Notes under the pieces: generated by a model
Databases searched by the model: none
What the model was told of the DNA's origin: nothing
The model's input: the letters and a program-made list of their open reading frames with translations, nothing else
Origin: Salibaculum sp031581025
GTDB taxonomy: Bacteria > Pseudomonadota > Alphaproteobacteria > Rhodobacterales > Rhodobacteraceae
Assembly: GCF_031581025.1 (NCBI RefSeq)
Contig: NZ_JAVLCA010000055.1
DNA length: 14,117 nt
Direction: 5' to 3' (one strand)
Made by a program: the position numbers and the translations under genes
Shown: piece after piece, positions 7,230 through 14,065 of the stretch
Numbering within the stretch: the stretch's first letter is position 1
Layout of the letters: each line of letters begins with the position of its first letter

Positions 7230-7609
7230 CAGGCGCGGCCCTGTTCCGCCGACAATTCCTCGACATCCTTGAACTTGATGGATTCGCCGCAGCCGCAGGC
7301 ATCTTCCACGTTGGGGTTGCGGAACTTGAAGCCCGCTTCCAGCAGGCCGACCTCATAGTCGATTTCCGTGCCGAACAGGAACATCTGCGCCATGGGGGCG
7401 ATCATCACCCGCGCGCCATCCTGTTCGACCACCTCGTCGTTGGGGTCGATCTCCTCGGCGTAGTCCATGGTATATTCCATGCCCGCGCAGCCGCCCTTCT
7501 TGACGCCGATGCGCAGGCCCTGGTGGCCGTCCCGATCCATCAACTTGACGATCTGCCCCGTCGCCTTGGGGGTGAGGGTTACGGCTTGCTTGCCGGGAAT
7601 GCCGAACAT
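7229..7609 (-). CDS. sufA: A-type Fe-S carrier, SufA/IscA (HesB) family
   Basis: A-type carrier that receives iron-sulfur clusters from the assembly scaffold and passes them to target proteins. The 126-residue product shows the three conserved cluster-binding cysteines: Cys41 in KKGGCAGMEY and Cys105/Cys107 in the C-terminal ACGCGES. The beginning (VTLTPKATGQIVKLM) and the NPNVEDACGCG end are typical of the family. ATG at 7609 follows a good GGAGGT site. It is downstream of sufT (133-nt gap) with its own candidate promoter and overlaps the TfoX-domain gene by 1 nt. SufA versus IscA/ErpA cannot be settled from sequence alone; I use sufA because of the SufT neighbour. Confidence 0.93.
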   Translation of the reverse strand: MFGIPGKQAVTLTPKATGQIVKLMDRDGHQGLRIGVKKGGCAGMEYTMDYAEEIDPNDEVVEQDGARVMIAPMAQMFLFGTEIDYEVGLLEAGFKFRNPNVEDACGCGESIKFKDVEELSAEQGRA

Positions 7610-7635
7610 GGGACCTCCGATCCGCTTGTCGTTCC

Positions 7636-7664
7636 AACCTAGTCAGGCTTGGCCATCCTCTCAA
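7636..7664 (-). promoter_or_regulatory. Candidate sufA promoter
   Basis: On the minus strand, TTGAGA (7664-7659) is followed after exactly 17 nt by TAGGTT (7641-7636), placing a start near 7629 and a leader of about 20 nt ahead of the sufA Shine-Dalgarno and ATG. An imperfect dyad (CCAACCT / AGGCTTGG, 7634-7652) overlaps the -10 region. This is a prediction from spacing and partial consensus. Confidence 0.45.
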
Positions 7665-7692
7665 GGGGGGCCTGTCTGGTCGCTGTATTAGT

Positions 7693-7716
7693 GGGACGCC
7701 GTGCCGAACCGGTCCC
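7693..7716 (-). terminator. Imperfect hairpin between sufT and sufA
   Basis: GGGAC (7693-7697) pairs with GTCCC (7712-7716), with partial inner pairing, about 26 nt past the sufT stop. There is no T-run in either direction. It might mark the end of the sufT message, consistent with sufA having its own promoter. Confidence 0.25.
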
Positions 7717-7742
7717 GCAGGATGGCCCGGCCCACGCGGGTG

Positions 7743-8105
7743 CTACATGAACCCCAGCTCCAGCCGTGCCTCGTCGGTCATCATGTCCATGCCCCAGGGC
7801 GGGTCCCAGACCAGTTCGACGTCGGCCATTTGCACGCCGGGCACGCCCGTCACTGCATCATGCACCCAGCCGGGCATCTCGCCGGCGACGGGGCAGCCCG
7901 GTGCGGTGAGTGTCATGATGACATGCACCTCGCCCGCCTCGGAGATCTCGATGGTGTAGATCAGGCCAAGATCATAGATGTTGACCGGGATTTCGGGGTC
8001 ATAGACCGACTGGCAGGCCGCGACGATCTGATCGTAGAGCGGGTGCCCCGTGGTCGAGGGCTTGATCAACGGGGTGCCTTCCAACGGCTGGGTCTGGTCG
8101 GTCAT
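7743..8105 (-). CDS. sufT: SufT-type MIP18/DUF59 Fe-S maturation protein
   Basis: MIP18-family (DUF59) protein that assists iron-sulfur cluster maturation, generally encoded with SUF genes. The 120-residue product has a short N-terminal extension and then the domain: VYDPEIPVNIYDLGLIY at 34-50, MTLTAPGCPVAGEMPGWV at 64-81 with the conserved cysteine at 71, and the C-terminal VELVWDPPWGMDMMTDEARL block at 96-115. The C-terminal WDPPW segment and the Suf context fit SufT; the related PaaD of phenylacetate degradation is an alternative, but no paa genes are present. ATG at 8105 has AAGGAG about 9 nt upstream. The core sufBCDS genes are not in this window. A candidate promoter with an inverted repeat lies just upstream. 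Confidence 0.93.
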   Translation of the reverse strand: MTDQTQPLEGTPLIKPSTTGHPLYDQIVAACQSVYDPEIPVNIYDLGLIYTIEISEAGEVHVIMTLTAPGCPVAGEMPGWVHDAVTGVPGVQMADVELVWDPPWGMDMMTDEARLELGFM

Positions 8106-8116
8106 GGCGCACGCTC

Positions 8117-8160
8117 CTTTTCCTGACTCTATATATAGGAAAAGCGCCGCCCCCCGTAAA
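8117..8160 (-). promoter_or_regulatory. Candidate sufT promoter with inverted-repeat operator
   Basis: On the minus strand, TTTACG (8160-8155) and TATATA (8137-8132) are 17 nt apart, a reasonable sigma70-like promoter in a very GC-rich genome. A perfect 8-bp inverted repeat, CTTTTCCT (8117-8124) and AGGAAAAG (8137-8144) with a 12-nt spacer, spans the -10 box and the expected start site, as a repressor site would. The spacer includes part of a 10-bp palindrome CTATATATAG (8129-8138). I do not recognise it as a known iron- or Fe-S-responsive motif. Confidence 0.45.
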
Positions 8161-8167
8161 GGGCGGG

Positions 8168-9595
8168 CTACGTCCTGGCCGCGGCCTTCTTTGCGGTGCT
8201 GCCGCGCGCGGGGGTCGGGCGGACCCGTTCCTCGACGTGATCGAACAGCTTGCCGGCCAGGTCCTTGCGGCTGGCTTTCTCGATGCCTTCCAGCCCGGGC
8301 GAGGAATTGACCTCGAGCACCTTGGGCCCGTCCTCGGAGCGCAGCAGGTCGACCCCGGCCATGTCCAGCCCGAAGGCCTTGGCCGCCTTGACCGCGACGC
8401 GCCGTTCCGCCGGTGTGATGCGCACCGCAGCCGCCGAGCCGCCCCGGTGCAGGTTCGAGCGGAAATCCTCACCGCCCGATGTGCGCTTCATCGAGGCCAC
8501 CACCTTGCCGGCAATCACGAAACAGCGGATGTCCTCGCCCGCGGCCTCCTTGACGAACTGCTGGACCAGGAAGTTGGCCTTCAGCCCGCGAAAGGCGTCG
8601 ATCACGGATTCGGCGGCCTTCTTGGTTTCCGCCAGAACGACGCCCTTGCCTTGCGTGCTTTCCAGCAGCTTGACGATCAGCGGGGCCGAGCCCACCAGCC
8701 CGATCAGGTTGCTGGTGTCCTTGGGGCTGGCGGCAAACGCCGTTGTGGGCATGCCGACCTTCTGCCCGGCCAGCACCTGATGCGCGTGCAGCTTGTCGCG
8801 GCTGGCCGCGATCCCGGAGCTGCCATTGATGCAATAGGTGCCCAGGTTCTCGAACTGGCGCACGACGGCGGTGCCGTAGGGCGTGATCGATGACCCGATG
8901 CGCGGGATCACCGCGTCGTAGCGGGGCAGGCGCTTGCCGTCGTAGTGCACCTCGGGGGCCAGGGCGTTGATCGCCATGTAGCAGCGGGTTGTGTCGATGA
9001 TCTCGACGGTGTGGCCGCGTTCCTCGCCCTCGTGGACCAGGCGCTTGGTGGAATAGTTGTTGGCCTCGCGGCTGAGCACGGCGATGCGCAGCGCCCGGCG
9101 CGGGGCCACCTGCTTGATCCGGCGCGTGGTATAGACCTCGAAGCCGCGCTCGGGGCGCAAGAAACGTTCGGTGGGCTGGACGATCACATCGTCGCGCAGG
9201 CCCTGGCGGCCCAGCAGCATCCGGCTGGCCATGGTGGCGCGGTCGGTCAGCGTCACCTCGATGGGCCAGGTCTGGCCCTCGCCCACGTCGACCATGGTCT
9301 CGATGACATAGCGCATCTCGATCTCGCCGTTCGACGAGGTCACCTCGCGCCGGTCCACGACCGGGGCCGAACAGGTGATCGAGATGTCGTCGCGCCCGGG
9401 GATCGGATGCACGTCGAAACGCACCTTGGGGGCGCGGGCCGAGCCGAAGGTCTCGATTTCGTGGGCGTGCAGCGCCGAGGTGCGCGCGCCGGTGTCGACC
9501 TTGGCGCGCAGGGTGGGCAATCCGAGGTTCGGCAGGCCCAGCCATTCCTCCCATCCCAGGCGGATCGGCTCGGGGGGCGTGTCGGTCTCGGACAT
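8168..9595 (-). CDS. rimK: RimB-like protease domain fused to RimK ATP-grasp ligase
   Basis: Two-domain protein of 475 residues. Residues about 10-150 are a RimK-associated protease domain (ATP-dependent zinc protease/retropepsin-like, the RimB family), with the aspartic-type motif KVDTGARTSALHAHE at 32-46 and a GRDDISITCSAPVVDRRE region at 67-84. Residues about 169-457 are RimK, which adds glutamate to the C-terminus of ribosomal protein S6: LRIAVLSREANNYSTKRL at the start, AVIPRIGSSITPYGTA, the ATP-binding LIVKLLESTQGKGVVLAET (306-324), DFRSNLHRGG (377-386) and metal-binding VLEVNSSPGLEGIEK (426-440). A basic tail (STAKKAAART) ends it. ATG at 9595 has AAGGAG 5 nt upstream; the open frame to 10210 lies opposite tgt and is not coding. 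Divergent from tgt across 66 nt. RimK substrate assignment is by similarity to E. coli; protease activity is inferred. Confidence 0.93.
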   Translation of the reverse strand: MSETDTPPEPIRLGWEEWLGLPNLGLPTLRAKVDTGARTSALHAHEIETFGSARAPKVRFDVHPIPGRDDISITCSAPVVDRREVTSSNGEIEMRYVIETMVDVGEGQTWPIEVTLTDRATMASRMLLGRQGLRDDVIVQPTERFLRPERGFEVYTTRRIKQVAPRRALRIAVLSREANNYSTKRLVHEGEERGHTVEIIDTTRCYMAINALAPEVHYDGKRLPRYDAVIPRIGSSITPYGTAVVRQFENLGTYCINGSSGIAASRDKLHAHQVLAGQKVGMPTTAFAASPKDTSNLIGLVGSAPLIVKLLESTQGKGVVLAETKKAAESVIDAFRGLKANFLVQQFVKEAAGEDIRCFVIAGKVVASMKRTSGGEDFRSNLHRGGSAAAVRITPAERRVAVKAAKAFGLDMAGVDLLRSEDGPKVLEVNSSPGLEGIEKASRKDLAGKLFDHVEERVRPTPARGSTAKKAAART

Positions 9596-9661
9596 GAGGT
9601 CTCCTTTTCTTTTTGCCTTACATGGGTAACAACGCCGGGCGAAATTGCAAAGGATTGCCCG

Positions 9662-10792
9662 ATGACGCAGAGGTTCGCCTTCGAACTCAAGGCCACGGAC
9701 GGGGGCGCGCGCAGCGGCGTCATCTCGACCCCGCGTGGTGCGATCCGCACGCCCGCCTTCATGCCCGTTGGGACGGCGGCGACGGTCAAGGCCATGCTGC
9801 CCGAAAGCGTGGCCGCCACCGGGGCCGACATCCTTCTGGGCAATACCTACCACCTGATGCTGCGGCCCGGGGCCGAACGCATCGCCCGGCTGGGCGGGCT
9901 GCACCAATTCATGAACTGGGACCGGCCGATCCTGACGGATTCGGGGGGCTTTCAGGTCATGTCCCTGGCCGCCCTGCGCAAGCTGACGGAAAAGGGCGTG
10001 ACCTTCCGCTCGCATATCGACGGATCGCGCCACGAGCTGACGCCGGAACGCTCGATGGAGATCCAGCGGCTGCTGGGCTCGGACATCGTGATGTGTTTCG
10101 ACGAATGCCCGGCGCTGCCCGCCGCGCCGGCCGAGGTCGCCGCAAGCATGCACCTGTCGATGCGCTGGGCGCAGCGCTCGCGCGAGGCCTTTGGCGACCG
10201 GCCCGGGCATGCGCTCTTCGGGATCATGCAGGGCGGGGTCACGCCCGAGTTGCGCGAGGAATCAGCGCAGGCGCTGACAGCCATCGGCTTTGACGGTTAC
10301 GCCATCGGGGGGCTTGCGGTGGGCGAGGGGCAAGAGGCCATGTTCGGCGTGCTGGACTACGCGCCGGGCTTTTTGCCCGCGGACAAGCCGCGCTACCTGA
10401 TGGGGGTGGGCAAGCCCGATGACATCGTCGGCGCGGTCAAGCGCGGGGTCGACATGATGGACTGCGTGCTGCCCTCGCGCTCGGGCCGGACAGCGCAGGC
10501 CTGGACCCGCCGCGGGCAGGTCAACCTCAAGAACGCGCGCCACGCCGACGACCCGCGCCCGCTGGACGAGGACTGCACCTGTCCCGCCTGCCGGGGCTAT
10601 TCGCGCGCGTACCTGCACCATGTCTTCCGGGCCGGCGAGATGATTTCGGGCATGCTGCTGACCTGGCACAACCTGCACTACTACCAGCAGATCATGGCCG
10701 GGATGCGCGATGCCATCGCCGAACAGCGCTTCGCGGCGTGGGAGGCAGAGTTCCACGCGGCGCGCGCCGCGGGCGATATCGAGCGGCTCTAG
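9662..10792 (+). CDS. tgt: tRNA-guanine (queuine) transglycosylase
   Basis: Exchanges guanine at wobble position 34 of GUN-anticodon tRNAs (Asp, Asn, His, Tyr) for the queuosine precursor preQ1. The 376-residue length matches bacterial Tgt. Visible: general base Asp93 in LTDSGGFQVMSL, substrate-pocket region MCFDECP (144-150) and IMQGGV (188-193), nucleophile Asp267 in VDMMDCVLPSRSGRTAQ, and the zinc site Cys305, Cys307, Cys310 and His336. The open frame runs back to 8945, but the true start is ATG at 9662: AAAGGA lies about 8 nt upstream and the N-terminus MTQRFAFELKATDG is typical. It is divergent from the rimK fusion; the usual neighbour queA is not in the window. A hairpin follows the stop at 10810-10833. 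Confidence 0.98.
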   Translation: MTQRFAFELKATDGGARSGVISTPRGAIRTPAFMPVGTAATVKAMLPESVAATGADILLGNTYHLMLRPGAERIARLGGLHQFMNWDRPILTDSGGFQVMSLAALRKLTEKGVTFRSHIDGSRHELTPERSMEIQRLLGSDIVMCFDECPALPAAPAEVAASMHLSMRWAQRSREAFGDRPGHALFGIMQGGVTPELREESAQALTAIGFDGYAIGGLAVGEGQEAMFGVLDYAPGFLPADKPRYLMGVGKPDDIVGAVKRGVDMMDCVLPSRSGRTAQAWTRRGQVNLKNARHADDPRPLDEDCTCPACRGYSRAYLHHVFRAGEMISGMLLTWHNLHYYQQIMAGMRDAIAEQRFAAWEAEFHAARAAGDIERL

Positions 10793-10809
10793 CGCGTGAT
10801 CCGCCCCGA

Positions 10810-10833
10810 TCCGCCGCGAAAAGGCGCGGCGGA
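10810..10833 (+). terminator. Perfect 9-bp hairpin after tgt
   Basis: TCCGCCGCG (10810-10818) and CGCGGCGGA (10825-10833) form a perfect stem with a 6-nt loop, 17 nt past the tgt stop. It is followed by AAAA rather than a T-run, so it may stabilise the tgt 3' end or act with Rho rather than be a classical intrinsic terminator. Confidence 0.4.
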
Positions 10834-10896
10834 AAACGCACCGTCCCGCTTGCAGCTGCGGCGCGTGCGGGGCACAACTGTAACATCAATGCGACG

Positions 10897-10949
10897 CGGT
10901 CATGGTTGAAAATGGGGCGCCAAGACCCAACTATTGAGGTCCATGACCG
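10897..10949 (+). promoter_or_regulatory. Candidate lon promoter bracketed by a 9-bp inverted repeat
   Basis: TTGAAA (10906-10911) is followed after 17 nt by AACTAT (10929-10934), which would start transcription near 10941 and give a leader of about 70 nt. Read as a heat-shock promoter, the boxes would be GGTTGAAA and CCCAACTAT with a 14-nt gap, loosely like RpoH sites, as expected for lon. A perfect 9-bp inverted repeat, CGGTCATGG (10897-10905) and CCATGACCG (10941-10949), lies exactly on either side: the left arm abuts the -35 box, the right arm covers the start site. It is not the CIRCE/HrcA sequence. The rest of the 217-nt tgt-lon gap shows nothing else I recognise. Confidence 0.42.
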
Positions 10950-11009
10950 GAGACGGCGGCGTTGCCTAAAACTGGGACCTGCCGTCTTGCCAAGAACTAA
11001 GGAAAGAGC

Positions 11010-13424
11010 ATGCAAGAGCCTCTGAGCAATTCCTATCCCATCCTGCCGCTGCGCGACATCGTGGTTTTCCCCCACATGATCGTGCCGCTCTTCGTGGGCC
11101 GCGAGAAATCCGTCAAGGCGCTCGAGGCGGTGATGGCTGACGACAAGCAGATCCTGCTGTCGAGCCAGATCGACCCGGGCGTGGACGACCCCGACAGCGA
11201 CGGCATCTACCGTGTCGGCGTGCTGGCCAATGTGCTGCAACTGCTGAAGCTGCCCGACGGCACCGTCAAGGTGCTGGTCGAGGGCAAGCAGCGCGTGCGC
11301 ATCACCGAGTTCCTCGAAAACGAGACCTACTTCGAGGCCAGTTGCGAAGACCTGACCGAGATGCCCGGCGACATGACCGCGATCGAGGCGCTCTCGCGCT
11401 CGGTCGGGCAGGAGTTCGAGAAATACGCCAAGGTCAAGAAGAACATCCCCGAAGAGGCGCTGGCGGCGGTGGACGAGGCCGACGTGCCCGCCAAGCTGGC
11501 CGATCTCGTCGCCGGGCACCTCGGCATCGAGGTGGACCAAAAGCAGGAACTTCTGGAGACCCTGTCGATCAGCGAGCGCCTGGAGAAGGTCTACGGCCTG
11601 ATGCAGGGTGAGATGTCGGTGCTGCAGGTCGAGAAGAAGATCAAGACCCGCGTCAAGTCCCAGATGGAGAAGACCCAGCGCGAATATTACCTGAATGAGC
11701 AGATGAAGGCCATTCAGAAAGAGCTGGGCGACGGCGAGGATGGCGAGGGCGAGATCGCCGAGCTGGAAGAGAAGATCGCCAACACCAAGCTGTCTAAAGA
11801 GGCGCGCGAGAAGGCCGAGGCCGAGCTGAAAAAGCTCAAGAACATGTCGCCCATGTCGGCCGAGGCCACGGTGGTGCGCAACTACCTCGACTGGATGCTG
11901 TCGATCCCCTGGGGCAAGAAATCCCGCGTCAAGAAGGACCTCGGCCGCGCCGAGAAGATCCTCGATGACGATCACCACGGGCTGGAGAAGGTCAAGGAAC
12001 GCATTGTCGAACACCTGGCCGTGCAGCAGCGCTCGAAAAAGCTCAACGGGCCGATCATGTGCCTCGTGGGGCCTCCGGGCGTGGGCAAGACCTCGCTGGG
12101 CAAGTCCGTGGCGCGCGCGACGGGGCGCGAGTTCATTCGCATCAGCCTGGGCGGCGTGCGCGATGAATCCGAGATCCGCGGCCACCGCCGGACCTACATC
12201 GGCTCGATGCCGGGCAAGATCATCCAGGCCTTGAAGAAGGCCAAGACGACGAACCCGCTGATCCTGCTCGACGAGATCGACAAGATGGGCCAGGATTTCC
12301 GCGGCGACCCGGCCTCGGCCATGCTGGAAGTGCTTGATCCGGAACAGAACTCCACCTTCGTGGACCACTACCTGGAGGTCGAATACGACCTGTCCAACGT
12401 GATGTTCCTGACCACGTCCAACAGCTACAACATGCCCGAGCCGCTGCTTGACCGGATGGAGGTGATCCCGCTGGCGGGCTACACCGAGGATGAGAAGCGC
12501 GAGATCGCCAAGCAGCACCTGCTGGCCAAGCAGATGAAGAACCACGGGCTCAAGGGGGCCGAGTTCTCGCTCGACGACAGCGCCCTGACGGGGATCATCC
12601 GCCATTACACCCGCGAGGCCGGCGTGCGGAACATGGAGCGTGAGATCGCCAAGGTCTGCCGCAAGGCGGTGACCCAGCTGATCAAGAAAGAGGTCAGCCG
12701 CGTCGAAGTCAGCGCCGAGAACCTCTCGGACTACCTGGGCGTGCGCAAGCACCGCTATGGCCTGGCCGAGGAAGAGGACCAGATCGGTGTCGTCACCGGG
12801 CTGGCCTATACCTCCGTGGGCGGCGAGTTGCTCAACATCGAGGCGCTGCGCCTGCCGGGCAAGGGCCGGATGAAGACCACCGGTACCCTGGGCGACGTGA
12901 TGAAGGAAAGCATCGACGCGGCCAATTCCTATGTCCGTTCGGTCAGCCCGCAGCTGGGCATCAAGCCGCCGCGCTTCGACAAGCTGGACATCCACGTCCA
13001 CGTCCCCGACGGGGCGACGCCGAAGGACGGCCCCTCGGCCGGCCTGGCCATGGTGACGGCCATCGTGTCGGTCCTGACGGGCATCCCGGTGCGCAAGGAC
13101 ATCGCGATGACCGGCGAGGTCACCCTCCGCGGCAATGCCTCGGCCATCGGCGGATTGAAGGAAAAGCTGCTGGCGGCCCTGAGGGGCGGCATCACCACGG
13201 TGCTGATCCCCGAGGAAAACCAGAAGGACCTGCCCGAGATCCCCGACAACGTGAAAGAGGGGCTGGAGATCATCCCCGTCAGCCACGTATCGGAGGTGCT
13301 CAAGCACGCGCTGGTGCGCCAGCCCGAACCCATCGAGTGGGACCAGGAGGCCGCGGAGGCCGCCGCCGTGGAGGCCGCCCTGCGCAAGGGCGGCGAAGAG
13401 GGCAGCGCGACCGTCGCGCATTGA
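11010..13424 (+). CDS. lon: ATP-dependent Lon protease (LonA)
   Basis: Cytosolic hexameric AAA+ serine protease that degrades misfolded and regulatory proteins. The 804-residue product is full length. It has an N-terminal substrate domain starting YPILPLRDIVVFPHMIVPLF (9-28), a coiled-coil stretch around 210-275 (KSQMEKTQREYYLNEQMKAI), the AAA+ module with Walker A GPPGVGKT at 354-361 and Walker B LILLDEID ending at Asp421/Glu422, and the protease domain with catalytic Ser676 in PKDGPSAGLAM and Lys719 in GGLKEKLLAA. No transmembrane insertion, so LonA not LonB. ATG at 11010 has TAAGGAAAG just upstream. The upstream region carries a possible heat-shock-type promoter and an inverted repeat; a strong intrinsic terminator follows. 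The HU-like gene lies downstream, as hupB follows lon in E. coli. Confidence 0.99.
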   Translation: MQEPLSNSYPILPLRDIVVFPHMIVPLFVGREKSVKALEAVMADDKQILLSSQIDPGVDDPDSDGIYRVGVLANVLQLLKLPDGTVKVLVEGKQRVRITEFLENETYFEASCEDLTEMPGDMTAIEALSRSVGQEFEKYAKVKKNIPEEALAAVDEADVPAKLADLVAGHLGIEVDQKQELLETLSISERLEKVYGLMQGEMSVLQVEKKIKTRVKSQMEKTQREYYLNEQMKAIQKELGDGEDGEGEIAELEEKIANTKLSKEAREKAEAELKKLKNMSPMSAEATVVRNYLDWMLSIPWGKKSRVKKDLGRAEKILDDDHHGLEKVKERIVEHLAVQQRSKKLNGPIMCLVGPPGVGKTSLGKSVARATGREFIRISLGGVRDESEIRGHRRTYIGSMPGKIIQALKKAKTTNPLILLDEIDKMGQDFRGDPASAMLEVLDPEQNSTFVDHYLEVEYDLSNVMFLTTSNSYNMPEPLLDRMEVIPLAGYTEDEKREIAKQHLLAKQMKNHGLKGAEFSLDDSALTGIIRHYTREAGVRNMEREIAKVCRKAVTQLIKKEVSRVEVSAENLSDYLGVRKHRYGLAEEEDQIGVVTGLAYTSVGGELLNIEALRLPGKGRMKTTGTLGDVMKESIDAANSYVRSVSPQLGIKPPRFDKLDIHVHVPDGATPKDGPSAGLAMVTAIVSVLTGIPVRKDIAMTGEVTLRGNASAIGGLKEKLLAALRGGITTVLIPEENQKDLPEIPDNVKEGLEIIPVSHVSEVLKHALVRQPEPIEWDQEAAEAAAVEAALRKGGEEGSATVAH

Positions 13425-13448
13425 TCCCTTGGACGGATCGCAAAGACC

Positions 13449-13477
13449 AAAGGGCGCCCCGCGGGGCGCCCTTTTTT
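13449..13477 (+). terminator. Strong intrinsic terminator of lon
   Basis: A 26-nt perfect palindrome (13449-13474) has GGGCGCCCC pairing with GGGGCGCCC around a minimal GC centre and runs into six T residues (13472-13477), 25 nt past the lon stop. This is a classic Rho-independent terminator and separates lon from the HU-like gene. Confidence 0.92.
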
Positions 13478-13588
13478 CGCGCCGGTGTCACGCTTGGCGG
13501 CACGATTGGAAAGAATTGCGTGTTTCCCGCTGTGCTGTCCGAGAATTCTGTTAGACTTTGCCAAAAAGGGACAAGATCGGAGCAAATC

Positions 13589-14044
13589 ATGGCGACCAGC
13601 ACGTCCGGCCCCGGCCGCAAGACAGCAACCACACCGGCGCGCAAGGCCGCCACGCCCAAGGCCGCGCGGACGACGCAGCCGGCCGGGACCGCCGAAACAA
13701 AGCGCAAAACGCCCTCCACTGCAGCGCCCCCCGAACCCAGGGTGGTCGAGGACAGCACGCCCGATGTCTCGGGGTCCATGCTCAAGAAACCCGCGCTGAT
13801 CGACCGCGTCATGGCCGAGACCGGCATGAAGAAGAAGGACGTCAAGCCGGTGGTCGAATCCACGCTCAATGTCCTGGGGCTCGGGCTGGCGAATGGCGAG
13901 GACATGAACCTGCCGCCCCTGGGCAAGGTCAGGGTCAACCGCACCAAGGACCTGTCCAACGCCAAGGTCATCGTCACCAAGGTGCGCCAGCCAAAGGCCC
14001 GCGCCCCCGTGGCAAAAGACCCCCTTGCGGATACGGGCGAGTAA
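13589..14044 (+). CDS. HU/IHF-fold DNA-binding protein with long basic N-terminal tail
   Basis: Nucleoid-associated protein candidate of 151 residues, longer than classical HU (about 90). Residues 1-62 form a low-complexity tail rich in Ala, Thr, Pro, Lys and Arg (GRKTATTPARKAATPKAART), like histone H1-type tails. The HU-like domain starts at about 64: LKKPALIDRVMAETGMKKKD (65-84), VVESTLNVLGLGLANGE, then LPPLGKVRVNRTKDLSNAKV (108-127). Where classical HU has a long beta-arm with a conserved RNP tip and a C-terminal helix, this protein has only about 20 residues (VRVNRTKDLSNAKVIVTKVR) and a basic tail, so minor-groove insertion may be altered. ATG at 13589 has CGGAG about 8 nt upstream; the open frame to 13337 overlaps lon and is not coding. 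It occupies the hupB-like slot after lon but has its own start region behind the lon terminator. Confidence 0.85.
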   Translation: MATSTSGPGRKTATTPARKAATPKAARTTQPAGTAETKRKTPSTAAPPEPRVVEDSTPDVSGSMLKKPALIDRVMAETGMKKKDVKPVVESTLNVLGLGLANGEDMNLPPLGKVRVNRTKDLSNAKVIVTKVRQPKARAPVAKDPLADTGE

Positions 14045-14053
14045 GGCTAAATC
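14025..14053 (+). promoter_or_regulatory. Candidate tRNA-Val promoter inside the HU-like gene end
   Basis: TTGCGG (14025-14030) and TAAATC (14048-14053) are exactly 17 nt apart and end 12 nt before the tRNA 5' end. The -35 box lies within the last codons of the HU-like gene. The same TTGCGG -35 form is seen in the fumC promoter candidate. Partial consensus, so a prediction. Confidence 0.38.
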
Positions 14054-14065
14054 CCGCAGCGGATC

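Noticed and set aside
6039..7358. A 439-codon plus-strand frame opposite tpiA, the TfoX gene and sufA
   Set aside because: It spans several good minus-strand genes and resembles no protein family.
7743..8105. PaaD (phenylacetate pathway) instead of SufT
   Set aside because: No paa genes are nearby, the C-terminal WDPPW block and the sufA neighbour favour SufT.
8148..8166. GGGCGG/CCGCCC hairpin after the rimK fusion as a terminator
   Set aside because: The stem is only 6 bp, the nearest T-run is separated by four GC bases, and the region is better explained as the -35 side of the sufT promoter.
8945..9661. In-frame upstream extension of tgt (239 codons)
   Set aside because: It lies opposite the rimK fusion, has no Tgt-like sequence, and the ATG at 9662 has a proper ribosome site and a typical N-terminus.
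9596..10210. In-frame upstream extension of the RimB-RimK fusion
   Set aside because: It is antisense to tgt, low in recognisable sequence, and the ATG at 9595 has AAGGAG directly upstream.
10692..13421. A 909-codon open frame on the minus strand opposite lon and the end of tgt
   Set aside because: It is the mirror of the lon reading frame in GC-rich DNA; the translation is Leu/Gly/His/Arg/Gln-rich with no domain, while lon on the other strand is complete with all catalytic motifs.
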